This document shows positions 10,621 through 19,992 of a stretch of 52,683 bases of DNA, in pieces. The notes under the pieces are model-generated. The model made no database searches. It was not told where the DNA came from and was given only the letters and a program-made list of their open reading frames with translations. The position numbers were made by a program, and so were the translations under genes. Positions within the stretch are counted from its first letter, which is position 1; every line of letters begins with the position of its first letter. Origin of the DNA: Ochromonas danica (Eukaryota; Sar; Chrysophyceae; Chromulinales; Chromulinaceae); NCBI GenBank assembly GCA_015146655.1, contig VKHL01000179.1, positions 1-52,683 on the forward strand. Reading direction: 5' to 3'.

Positions 10621-11409
10621 ATGGAGCACATGGACATTTCCCTGCAATTAGATCTCTTCGAGTTGATCACCTTCCCACTCCTTTCAGAAGATGAAAAGAT
10701 TCTAGCCGATGGCAAGCTGGAAGACGAGCAAGAGGAGGATGATCAAGACAGCCTCTCCAAAGACACAGATGCACTTCTGACAAAAGAAGAGCTGATTGAG
10801 GAGCGGCGCAAGAAAAAGCGCGCGCGTCGACGACTGCATTATCGCCGCACCCATCCCTTCAGCCGCATTTTCAACAGTGACATCCGCAAGCAGTTTCCAA
10901 CGATGTGGACCAATGTGTGGAACTCTACAGACCCTGTGTTGTATGGGAGCTTTATCAGGCACTTCGCAAGCAAGTTCATGTTGGCTGGTAACAACTACGA
11001 GGACCCAACGACTGAGAAGCAGATTGTGCAGCAGCTTCCTTATGCCGTACGCGACTCATCGATCGAGAAGTCCATCTACAATTATGCTTTCCAGTGTGCT
11101 TCAGGCGATGATTTGCTCTGTCAGATGCTTGGTTGTGAGATCCGAAGGTCTCGTTATTCTGCGGGCACAGATATCTGTCTGCACCTGCGCATCAGCGGCA
11201 CACGACTCTATGAACTGAAGTTCCCTCTGGATAGAGAAGGAGACATCGACTTATCGAATCTGAATCAGTATCGTGTTCGATCAGCGAATCCGATGTTTAT
11301 GAGTTGCACGGGGCTGATGGTCTTCCACTTCGATGAAGCCAACAACTTCATGGACAAGTATTGGTTCTTTGTGTCCAATTTCTTGTTCCGTGCTGCCGAG
11401 ATTATTTAA
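10621..11409 (+). CDS. unknown tandem family, copy 2 (intronless)
   Basis: A single open frame of 262 residues with the same layout as copy 1: DLFELITFPLL, then the acidic stretch, the basic stretch and the C-terminal domain. Unlike copies 1, 3 and 4 it has no intron between the first segment and the acidic stretch. A TTTCAG string remains at the place where an acceptor would be. From the acidic stretch to KYWFF it is almost identical to copies 3 and 4, then it diverges, ending in FLFRAAEII. The first ATG was chosen; a second ATG nine bases later is equally possible. Confidence 0.75.
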   Translation: MEHMDISLQLDLFELITFPLLSEDEKILADGKLEDEQEEDDQDSLSKDTDALLTKEELIEERRKKKRARRRLHYRRTHPFSRIFNSDIRKQFPTMWTNVWNSTDPVLYGSFIRHFASKFMLAGNNYEDPTTEKQIVQQLPYAVRDSSIEKSIYNYAFQCASGDDLLCQMLGCEIRRSRYSAGTDICLHLRISGTRLYELKFPLDREGDIDLSNLNQYRVRSANPMFMSCTGLMVFHFDEANNFMDKYWFFVSNFLFRAAEII

Positions 11410-11681
11410 TGCGTGTGTGGTGCTATGGTTTTGCTGTGATATTGGGAGGTGAAATTTCTCATGCGTAGTTTCACGTTTCGTTGGTGTAGTGTGATGGGAT
11501 AGTATGTGGTGGTTCCTGTTTTCGTGCCAGATGTGGATATCCTTGTTGTTCGGTTCTACCGCATTTGTGCTGCCTAGGACGAACCACACCCGGTGACGGC
11601 TCGCTTGAATACGTGTTCTAAGTTGAGCAACAAAAGCTCGCAACTGTCGAGTGGGAATCTGGAGCGTTTCCGCGCCAATGC

Positions 11682-11925
11682 GATCTCCCCGCCAGCTGTC
11701 TTCCCATGATTTCGTGTCCAGCACTTTGCGCACATGAGCTAGGTACAGCTCTTTACCTTTTAGAAGCAACAAAAATTGGGGGGTTGGCTTCGCATATGAA
11801 GGATGCGAAACGATGAGACACGTTTGTCGTTCTACCTGCTGGATGGATAACCTGGTGCGAATGCTCGCCAGGTTGCTGAATTAGTTTGTTTTGTTTCTTT
11901 CTTTTGTTGTTCGCTATTCCAAGGC
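11682..11925. repeat. 3' flank of family copy 2, recurring at 14440-14760
   Basis: Strings such as CCATGATTTCGTGTCCAG, GAGCTAGGTACAGCTC and GTTGCTGAATTAGTTTG occur in the same order here and downstream of the truncated copy at 14237. Differences and small indels are scattered between them, so this is an older duplication than the 1.44-kb one. Confidence 0.85.
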
Positions 11926-12450
11926 TATATAGTTTTTGCCTATTCAAGGAAATGTACTTGGTGGTAATGCATATCTTGACACTTGTGCATATCTATTGAT
12001 TGTTTAAGTTGGTCTCTGTCTGAGCCTTGATTACATTGTTAGGTAAAGTAGATTTGAAGAAAGTCAAGCCTCAGACGAACTCTTGGATGGAAGTAATCGC
12101 TAATGCCAACAAGAATGAAACTATAGTGCTTGTGTAGTTTTTGAAGACATTCAACTGACTGAGTGTGAGTAATTGGTAGTTGTCTGGAAAGCGAATGAGA
12201 AGGGTGTCATTACTTGCTCAGAAACTAGAAAGTCGGCTAACTGTATATCAAGTCAACTGAGTCTAAGAGAGTCTGTGACGTTGAAGAGGGCGTAATGCCG
12301 CGCAGCATTGTATGTTAGGAATAGAGATTAGTTTCTCGATCAATCTGCTAAACTAGATCGACGACAGTCTAGTTGTTTGAGCAGCATTTGCCATCTTGTC
12401 CTGTTACTTCATGAGACAGCAGGATAGATTGCTAACAGCACACTAACCAA

Positions 12451-12733
12451 CACAAACTGGTTAGCCTTGTTTCTACAGTAGATAGTATTGCCTTGTCTTC
12501 ATGCTGCAGATCAACACCAGCTTTACATAACACAAAGCACTTTCATTTGAAAGACAAAAACTCCTTGATGAGGCTAAATCCAGCACTTCCTTGTCCTCAC
12601 TTTGTGCCGGTGTATCTCCTTCAATATATGGAAAAGACCGATTGGTTACTGCTTCCCCCAGTAGACAACATCTCACATAGTCCACCACAAATCACTAGAC
12701 CGTCTAAGTGGCAGTAAAGAATGGCGCTGGAAG
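12451..12733. repeat. 283-bp block repeated at 14761-15043 (first copy)
   Basis: It starts CACAAACTGGTTAGCCTTGT and ends ATGGCGCTGGAAG. The two copies look identical by eye and are 2310 bp apart. This copy lies just upstream of family copy 3. Confidence 0.93.
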
Positions 12734-12792
12734 TTCAGAAACTGCGATAAAGTGATTTATAAGTCGCATGAAGGGGTCGGACAGAGAGATTC

Positions 12793-14231
12793 GCATTCCC
12801 AAGCTGCTCTTCTAGTTGGACTTGTACAGCGATGGAGTCCATCATGGCCAATCAAAACGATCTCGACCTCTTTGATCTCTTCCACCTATCGGAATTTACA
12901 GACAGAGGTAAGGAAAGCATGAAGCATGACCTTCGCTCCGCACCCAATCTTTTACTTCCTGCTAACATAAAATTTCCTGTCAGAATATGAGCAGAAATGC
13001 CTTGAAAACGAGCAAGAGGAGGATGATCAAGACAGCCTCTCCAAAGACACAGATGTACTTTTGACAAAAGAAGAGCTGATTGAGGAGCGGCGCAAGAAAA
13101 AGCGCGCGCGTCGACGACTGCATTATCGCCGCACCCATCCCTTCAGCCGCATTTTCAACAGTGACATCCGCAAGCAGTTTCCAACGATGTGGACCAATGT
13201 GTGGAACTCTACAGACCCTGTGTTGTATGGGAGCTTTATCAGGCACTTCGCAAGCAAGTTCATGTTGGCTGGTAACAACTACGAGGACCCAACGACTGAG
13301 AAGCAGATTGTGCAGCAGCTTCCTTATGCCGTACGCGACTCATCGATCGAGAAGTCCATCTACAATTATGCTTTCCAGTGTGCTTCAGGCGATGATTTGC
13401 TCTGTCAGATGCTTGGTTGTGAGATCCGAAGGTCTCGTTATTCTGCGGGCACAGATATCTGTCTGCACCTGCGCATCAGCGGCACACGACTCTATGAACT
13501 GAAGTTCCCTCTGGATAGAGAAGGAGACATCGACTTATCGAATCTGAATCAGTATCGTGTTCGATCAGCGAATCCGATGTTTATGAGTTGCACGGGGCTG
13601 ATGGTCTTCCACTTCGATGAAGCCAACAACTTCATGGACAAGTATTGGTTCTTCTTCTCAACTTTCTCCTCCGTTCTTCTGAATCCTACAGAGATACTTT
13701 AAGATATAGTATGCTGGGGGACGAGGTTGACTTTCATTTTCATTCTTTGTTCAAATTTCGCAGTGCTCACTTGTATCGGATTTGCAGGAAGCGGACCGTA
13801 TTTTAGCGCCTATTCACCATGTCAGATTGTGAAGGCGGCAATAAACTTTTATATCAATGAGATGTTGAGCATTGCCGAATTATGTTCACCATCCGCTTGT
13901 CATTATTACGTCCTGGGTTGAATCCCAAGTATTGCACAGCCAGTTTCATGCGATGCAGAGTATTGTTAATTCTAATTCTATTAATTATAGAGCCTTTTGT
14001 TGTTTTGATTGTGTGAGCAAGTAGTGAATGCGTAAGTGATAAGGTAAACTTCAGTAATCAAACTAAATACTTAAATTAAATTCTCACACAAAGAGGATTT
14101 CATTCCAGGGAGCTGTTGGTGGCATTGCCACAAAGTAAACAATGCGCCTTACGCACGGCAATTGAGCAAGTATTATAAACATAGCGGTTACTTTGAGATG
14201 GAATCATCAAAACATCAAAGAAATACCAAGA
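12793..14231. repeat. 1.44-kb segmental duplication, unit A
   Basis: It covers family copy 3 with about 40 bp of 5' flank, its intron and about 530 bp of 3' flank. It matches 18502-19940 at a constant offset of 5709 bp. I noticed only two base differences, both within the last 25 bp. Identity extends through intron and intergenic DNA, so the duplication or conversion is recent. Confidence 0.95.
12832..13702 (+). CDS. unknown tandem family, copy 3
   Basis: Two exons (12832-12907 and 12984-13702) give 264 residues across a 76-nt intron in the same position and phase as in copy 1. Exon 1 encodes an N-terminal segment with DLDLFDLFHLSEF. Exon 2 encodes the acidic stretch, the basic stretch and the conserved C-terminal domain (RRTHPFSRIF, then TMWTNVWNSTDPVLY, then CEIRRSRYSAGTDICLHLR). 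Its protein is identical to that of copy 4. Function unknown. Confidence 0.78.
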
Positions 14232-14236
14232 TACAA

Positions 14237-14760
14237 TGTGCTTCAGGCGATGATTTGCTCTGTGAGATGTTTGGTTGTGAGATCCGAAGGTCTCGTTACT
14301 CTGCGGGCACAGATATCTGTCTGCACCTGCGCATCAGCGGCACACGACTCTATGAACTGAAGTTCCCTCTGGATAGAGAAGGAGACATCGACTTATCGAA
14401 TCTGAATCAGTATCGTGTTCCGTCAGCAGTTTCAGCTGCGATCTTCCAGCCAGCGATTTTCCCATGATTTCGTGTCCAGGACTTCGTGCACTCGAGCTAG
14501 GTACAGCTCGTTAATGCTATCCCTTAGAAGCAACAACAAGTTCGGGGTAGATAGCTTCGCAAATGAAAGATGCCAAAACGATCTAACAAAGTGGTGATCT
14601 ATTGATCGCTCTATCTGCGGAACCGAAGCACGCAAGGAAAGATGGAAGCACACATTTCGGTGCATCCTTGTATGAAAACAATGATGGGCAGGTGCGAATA
14701 CTCGCCTGGTTGCTGAATTAGTTTGTTTTGTTTCTCCTTTTTGTTTTCGCTATTCCAGCA
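14237..14760 (+). pseudogene. unknown tandem family, truncated and internally deleted copy
   Basis: 14237-14420 matches the C-terminal part of the family (copy 2 equivalent starts at 11095) with a few substitutions. It then jumps into the 3' flank type seen after copy 2 (from about 11685). It therefore lacks the 5' two thirds and has lost the end of the coding region. It abuts the end of duplication unit A, so it may have been cut at the duplication junction. Confidence 0.8.
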
Positions 14761-15043
14761 CACAAACTGGTTAGCCTTGTTTCTACAGTAGATAGTATTG
14801 CCTTGTCTTCATGCTGCAGATCAACACCAGCTTTACATAACACAAAGCACTTTCATTTGAAAGACAAAAACTCCTTGATGAGGCTAAATCCAGCACTTCC
14901 TTGTCCTCACTTTGTGCCGGTGTATCTCCTTCAATATATGGAAAAGACCGATTGGTTACTGCTTCCCCCAGTAGACAACATCTCACATAGTCCACCACAA
15001 ATCACTAGACCGTCTAAGTGGCAGTAAAGAATGGCGCTGGAAG
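14761..15043. repeat. 283-bp block, second copy
   Basis: Identical by eye to 12451-12733. In the first copy this block sits about 100 bp upstream of a complete family gene. Here the matching gene (copy 4) is displaced 3.5 kb to the right. Confidence 0.93.
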
Positions 15044-18000
15044 GTTAGGCATGAAAAACTGCTGACGGTTCTCTCGAAATTCGAGTTTTCCTGCTGAAAA
15101 AGTCCAAAAACTAAAGTTTCATCACGACAACAGATGTCTCCGTGATTGATTGAATTTAGTCTAGATATCTAACAGATATTTGCTAAGATTGATGTAAAAT
15201 CATCGGAAAAGCCAAGAATCTAGCTACACAACGAGGCCGAGAGGTCAAAACAGGGAAGAATCATTGGCAACAGGTGGTCCCTATCTGCAGGGGAGGATAA
15301 ATACCGTCGAACCTCCCTGAGCCTGTGGCTGGCACCTCTTTTGTGGACCTCAAACCTCAAAGGCAGTAAATGCTCTCGGAGAAGCACTATAACAGGTGGT
15401 CATGGACCTGCCGGTGAGCCACAACCACTTTCTGTGCTTTTCTGGTTGTCATTCTTGTGACTCTAATTTTTTGTGTCAGTCACTGGGCTATAATGGCGGC
15501 TTTGGCTGTCCGTCGTCTCAACCTTCAGGCTCACTGTCCAGTCGTGGTATCGAGGGGAAGAAAGACTTCTCGATGCTGTTTTTCTCGCAGATTTCCGGTG
15601 CTAATGATCTCAAAGATCTGCTCATGCTATGGGACGGACAGAGTTAATGGATTATTTCACCTCTGGTGATGAAGAGATGGAAGATGAGGAATGAGGAGGA
15701 GCAAAGGTTTTATCTGCTTTGACTTCTCCTCTGATGATTGATGCAAAGCAATTGCTGTTACTATCAGCACCATGCCCTCCCGACGTGGCTTTTCTTATCA
15801 GCGTGGAGCCTCCTACGCTCTGAAACTGTCGTCTTGCCTACTCGTGCCTTCATTATGGAGGCTGCCATCGAGCTTGAGGATCTTCACATTAGTCATGGCC
15901 TCGTGCACAATGTATGTGGCTTCGACCTTAGCCCATTGCATCGCGTACATGCTGGGTGGCATGAATTCGACTATCCCACCTTGCCAAACGATTGCTGTCA
16001 AGCTGGTCACTCTTGATTATTACACTCAGTCTGAACAATTCTACTCAATCTTACAGCAGCAGATCGTCAGAGCGGAAGTCCAGTGGTGATCAGAACCTCA
16101 AACGAGCCAAAACCTCAAACATCAACTGAAAACCAACGGTTTTTAACATTCTTCTTCAGAGTTTTCAAAGAGCAATTTCTTTGTTTTCCTGCGTTCTCAT
16201 ACAAAAAGACCATTATCATTGAATGCCTTTCAATAAGACGAATCGAATGATATATAATATGACAAGGTAATGTTCAACAGTGAATGAGCAATAGCTGAAA
16301 ATGTCGAATTCGTTGACAATTTCATGGCTCTGAATCTCTCATAGGTTTCCCTTTCTTCTCGTTCACCAACCTATGATCCCAAGCAACCAGCGCAGAAGAA
16401 CACAGGTAATAGACTAGATTCATGTCTAATCGAACGCAACTATGAAATTGATAGCTTCTTTGTTGGTGTTTTTAGTTGTTCTTAGATTTACTGAAATGGC
16501 TAGCTCACAAATTGAAGGGAATTTGGCAAACGAGCTGTCCCTTTTCATGCTGTGGTTTGTTTTTCATTAGGTAAGAAGTTGGGAACCAGCGTATCTGCAC
16601 CGCCTTGAGTCGTTTTGGCCTCTAAGCTTTGTTTCTTCCCAGTTGGTTCTTGTCCGCGATCATCTTGCCGTTCCTTCTTCAGTTGTTGGGTGTCAAGACC
16701 CCTCCTTGTTCATCAAGACTGCTCCTTGGTGACGGTGAACGTTTTGGGCTTTAAGGGCTGTCCTGTTGTCATTGGAGGGCTCGATGTTGATCACTCCCAA
16801 TATGTCATAGTCCTCCTCGGCGGCTTCCCCTTTCATTCTATACAAAGAGATTGCATCAGGTGAGCGACGATCTTCCAACGTGCTGAACTCATCTAATTGA
16901 AGTTAAATTTTGCTTTAAGGCATGGCCTGCGAAGAGCTGAGAAGATATTGACCAGCTTCAAGATGACCTTCCTTGGTGACTTTGGAGGTAAGCGTTTGTA
17001 GAACTGCTGCGATAAGTTTTAAGCCATAGATCAGTTTTAACTTAGTGTCACTTTTCACATGCTTGCTAGGGTCGAATAGTTCTAGCAGCGTTTTAGCGAT
17101 CTTTTCATTGTGGTAGGGCCTTCTGGGTCATCGATTGATGACAGGGCCTTCTTTGCCGATCTGAAGAAAGGACTCACGTCAAATGCTTGACAAATTGCGC
17201 TGTAGGATGTTGGGGTCTTTCCAAGATCGATTAACCACTCCAGAGTTGCTTTGCCACCCCTTCTTTCTGGAAAATCTCTATCTGTTTGGCCTCACCATCG
17301 CAATATACAAGGGCTCGCGTGTCACTTCCATGTAGACTCCAATAATCTCTAATAAAACAGAGTTTTGAAGATTAAATTGCATCTTGACCATCAGGATCCT
17401 TTTCTTACCTTACATTCATACATCTCCCTCATCTTGAACGCAAATGGTAACACAATAGTCCATTCATAACGCTCAGCGTCTCCATAGAGTGTGGCCATAT
17501 CATCTAAACTAGTTCCTCTGCAAAGACCTTGCACCTCACATGCATTGTACTCATTCTTCTTCAGCATATAATCACCGCTAACGAAGACAGGAGGAGCTGG
17601 AAAGCCGGCAGTACAATGAAAATGGTACAGCTTCATGGCATAGTCCAGTCCAGCTTCTTCCTCACAAATCGCACAGAACTCACATTTGCGAAGAGCAATT
17701 TGCTGACAAACTTGACCGAACATCTTTTTATGAATGTTAGACAAACCCTTCCTGTCGAAGAGAGGGGGAAGACAGCCTCTTTCGTGAAATTGATCGATTG
17801 TCGTTTCTTCCACTTCTCTGTTCTTTCTGTTCCATCCTCCCAAGGTGCCTTTCTTTTAACCCTGGACCTCACAAAACTGATCCATGGAAGAAATCCTACT
17901 GGTTTTGCACATCTGAACGATTCGCTTTTTGTTGTCTGATATCCTCTGAATCTAGTTCAGGCCACCGAAACGAGTGAGTCGGTCCAAGGGCTCCATGATG

Positions 18001-18455
18001 GAATTCAACCAAAACAATGCATCAATTCAGAAATTTCTTATTTTACAACAAAGATAAAGCAGATATTTAAGGAACTGCTTGAAACTTCGTGCAAATAATA
18101 GTCAAGGATCATAATGTGATTTGAGAGAATTTGATTTTGAAGCTTTTCTGGTTCTGTATGAGGTTTTGGTCACCACTAGAAGTGGATCGTCTCAAGAAAG
18201 ACAACTAATAGAGAATAGTGTGGTAAAGTTTTGTAGTTTAACAATTCTCTAAAGAATCTCCAACAGCAACCATCATTTACAACCTTCTGAACAACTTTTA
18301 ACAATCAATCTAGGCGCTTGCCCAAAAGCTGTACAGAGTAGATCTTGTAGACTGTAAGGGATTCCGACATTTCGGCCAAGTTTCGCCAATATTTCGCACG
18401 CCATACGCCACACTGTGTGCTCTGTTGCCGCTCTGCTGCGTACAGAGTACACCGG
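15044..18455. other. 3.4-kb block inserted between a duplicated 5' flank and family copy 4
   Basis: In the first duplication unit the end of the 283-bp block is followed directly by AGAAACTGCGATAA and then by the gene. In the second unit the same AGAAACTGCGATAA string appears only at about 18463, after 3.4 kb of unrelated DNA. I see no terminal inverted repeats, target-site duplication or LTRs. The left half (15044-16600) has no supported gene. The right half contains the protein-like remnants listed separately. Confidence 0.6.
16690..17880 (-). pseudogene. unidentified protein-like remnants, minus strand
   Basis: Several minus-strand stretches read like real protein but lie in different frames. 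The best is 17843-17391, with a Cys-rich patch (KCEFCAICEEEAG) and TLYGDAERYEWTIVLPFAFK, ending at a good GTAAGA donor. Others near 17190, 17050 and 16850 include TLEWLIDLGKTPTSYSA, HVKSDTKLKLIYGLKL and DYDILGVINIEPSND. The whole could be a multi-exon gene or a decayed one; decay seems more likely because the pieces do not link in phase with clean introns. I recognise no family and cannot tell host gene from mobile element. Confidence 0.4.
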
Positions 18456-18501
18456 AAACAAGAAACTGCGATAAGTATGGAGGGTTCGAGAGTTAACTCT
18501 G

Positions 18502-19940
18502 GCATTCCCAAGCTGCTCTTCTAGTTGGACTTGTACAGCGATGGAGTCCATCATGGCCAATCAAAACGATCTCGACCTCTTTGATCTCTTCCACCTATCG
18601 GAATTTACAGACAGAGGTAAGGAAAGCATGAAGCATGACCTTCGCTCCGCACCCAATCTTTTACTTCCTGCTAACATAAAATTTCCTGTCAGAATATGAG
18701 CAGAAATGCCTTGAAAACGAGCAAGAGGAGGATGATCAAGACAGCCTCTCCAAAGACACAGATGTACTTTTGACAAAAGAAGAGCTGATTGAGGAGCGGC
18801 GCAAGAAAAAGCGCGCGCGTCGACGACTGCATTATCGCCGCACCCATCCCTTCAGCCGCATTTTCAACAGTGACATCCGCAAGCAGTTTCCAACGATGTG
18901 GACCAATGTGTGGAACTCTACAGACCCTGTGTTGTATGGGAGCTTTATCAGGCACTTCGCAAGCAAGTTCATGTTGGCTGGTAACAACTACGAGGACCCA
19001 ACGACTGAGAAGCAGATTGTGCAGCAGCTTCCTTATGCCGTACGCGACTCATCGATCGAGAAGTCCATCTACAATTATGCTTTCCAGTGTGCTTCAGGCG
19101 ATGATTTGCTCTGTCAGATGCTTGGTTGTGAGATCCGAAGGTCTCGTTATTCTGCGGGCACAGATATCTGTCTGCACCTGCGCATCAGCGGCACACGACT
19201 CTATGAACTGAAGTTCCCTCTGGATAGAGAAGGAGACATCGACTTATCGAATCTGAATCAGTATCGTGTTCGATCAGCGAATCCGATGTTTATGAGTTGC
19301 ACGGGGCTGATGGTCTTCCACTTCGATGAAGCCAACAACTTCATGGACAAGTATTGGTTCTTCTTCTCAACTTTCTCCTCCGTTCTTCTGAATCCTACAG
19401 AGATACTTTAAGATATAGTATGCTGGGGGACGAGGTTGACTTTCATTTTCATTCTTTGTTCAAATTTCGCAGTGCTCACTTGTATCGGATTTGCAGGAAG
19501 CGGACCGTATTTTAGCGCCTATTCACCATGTCAGATTGTGAAGGCGGCAATAAACTTTTATATCAATGAGATGTTGAGCATTGCCGAATTATGTTCACCA
19601 TCCGCTTGTCATTATTACGTCCTGGGTTGAATCCCAAGTATTGCACAGCCAGTTTCATGCGATGCAGAGTATTGTTAATTCTAATTCTATTAATTATAGA
19701 GCCTTTTGTTGTTTTGATTGTGTGAGCAAGTAGTGAATGCGTAAGTGATAAGGTAAACTTCAGTAATCAAACTAAATACTTAAATTAAATTCTCACACAA
19801 AGAGGATTTCATTCCAGGGAGCTGTTGGTGGCATTGCCACAAAGTAAACAATGCGCCTTACGCACGGCAATTGAGCAAGTATTATAAACATAGCGGTTAC
19901 TTTGAGATGGAATCATCAAAGCATCAAAGATATACCAAGA
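18502..19940. repeat. 1.44-kb segmental duplication, unit B
   Basis: Second copy of the 12793-14231 unit, carrying family copy 4 with its intron and 3' flank. It ends only about 50 bp from the 3' end of the convergent MKP1-like gene. Confidence 0.95.
18541..19411 (+). CDS. unknown tandem family, copy 4
   Basis: Exons 18541-18616 and 18693-19411 encode 264 residues, identical to copy 3. Its 5' flank differs from that of copy 3 beyond about 40 bp upstream of the ATG, so the two identical proteins may be driven by different promoters. Function unknown; see copy 1 for domain layout. Confidence 0.78.
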
Positions 19941-19992
19941 CTCGAGAAATCATCAATCTATATACATCTTGCGGGACGCAACGAAGAGAACA

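Larger units (their letters stand above)
11410..12831. other. intergenic stretch between family copies 2 and 3
   Basis: No supported gene. The left half (about 11682-11930) is a 3' flank that recurs, diverged, at 14440-14760. The right half holds the 283-bp block that is repeated at 14761-15043. A 163-residue minus-strand open frame (11281-11772) overlaps copy 2 antisense and is not supported, although part of it recurs in the other 3' flank. Confidence 0.5.

Noticed and set aside
10796-11218. 140-residue open frame overlapping family copy 2, also seen at 13080-13502 and 18789-19211
   Set aside because: It is the +1 frame of the family gene and recurs only because the DNA is duplicated. Its composition (Ser/Cys-rich) is that of a shadow frame.
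11281-11772. 163-residue minus-strand open frame
   Set aside because: It overlaps copy 2 antisense. The partial recurrence at 14440-14530 follows the DNA-level 3' flank repeat and shows no clear codon bias.
13727-13921. 64-residue open frame after family copy 3, identical after copy 4
   Set aside because: Identity is explained by the recent 1.44-kb duplication. There is no paralogous support outside it.
15396-16089. Plus- and minus-strand open frames of 65-105 residues
   Set aside because: Several frames are open at once over the same DNA, none resembles a known protein, and no splice-linked continuation was found.
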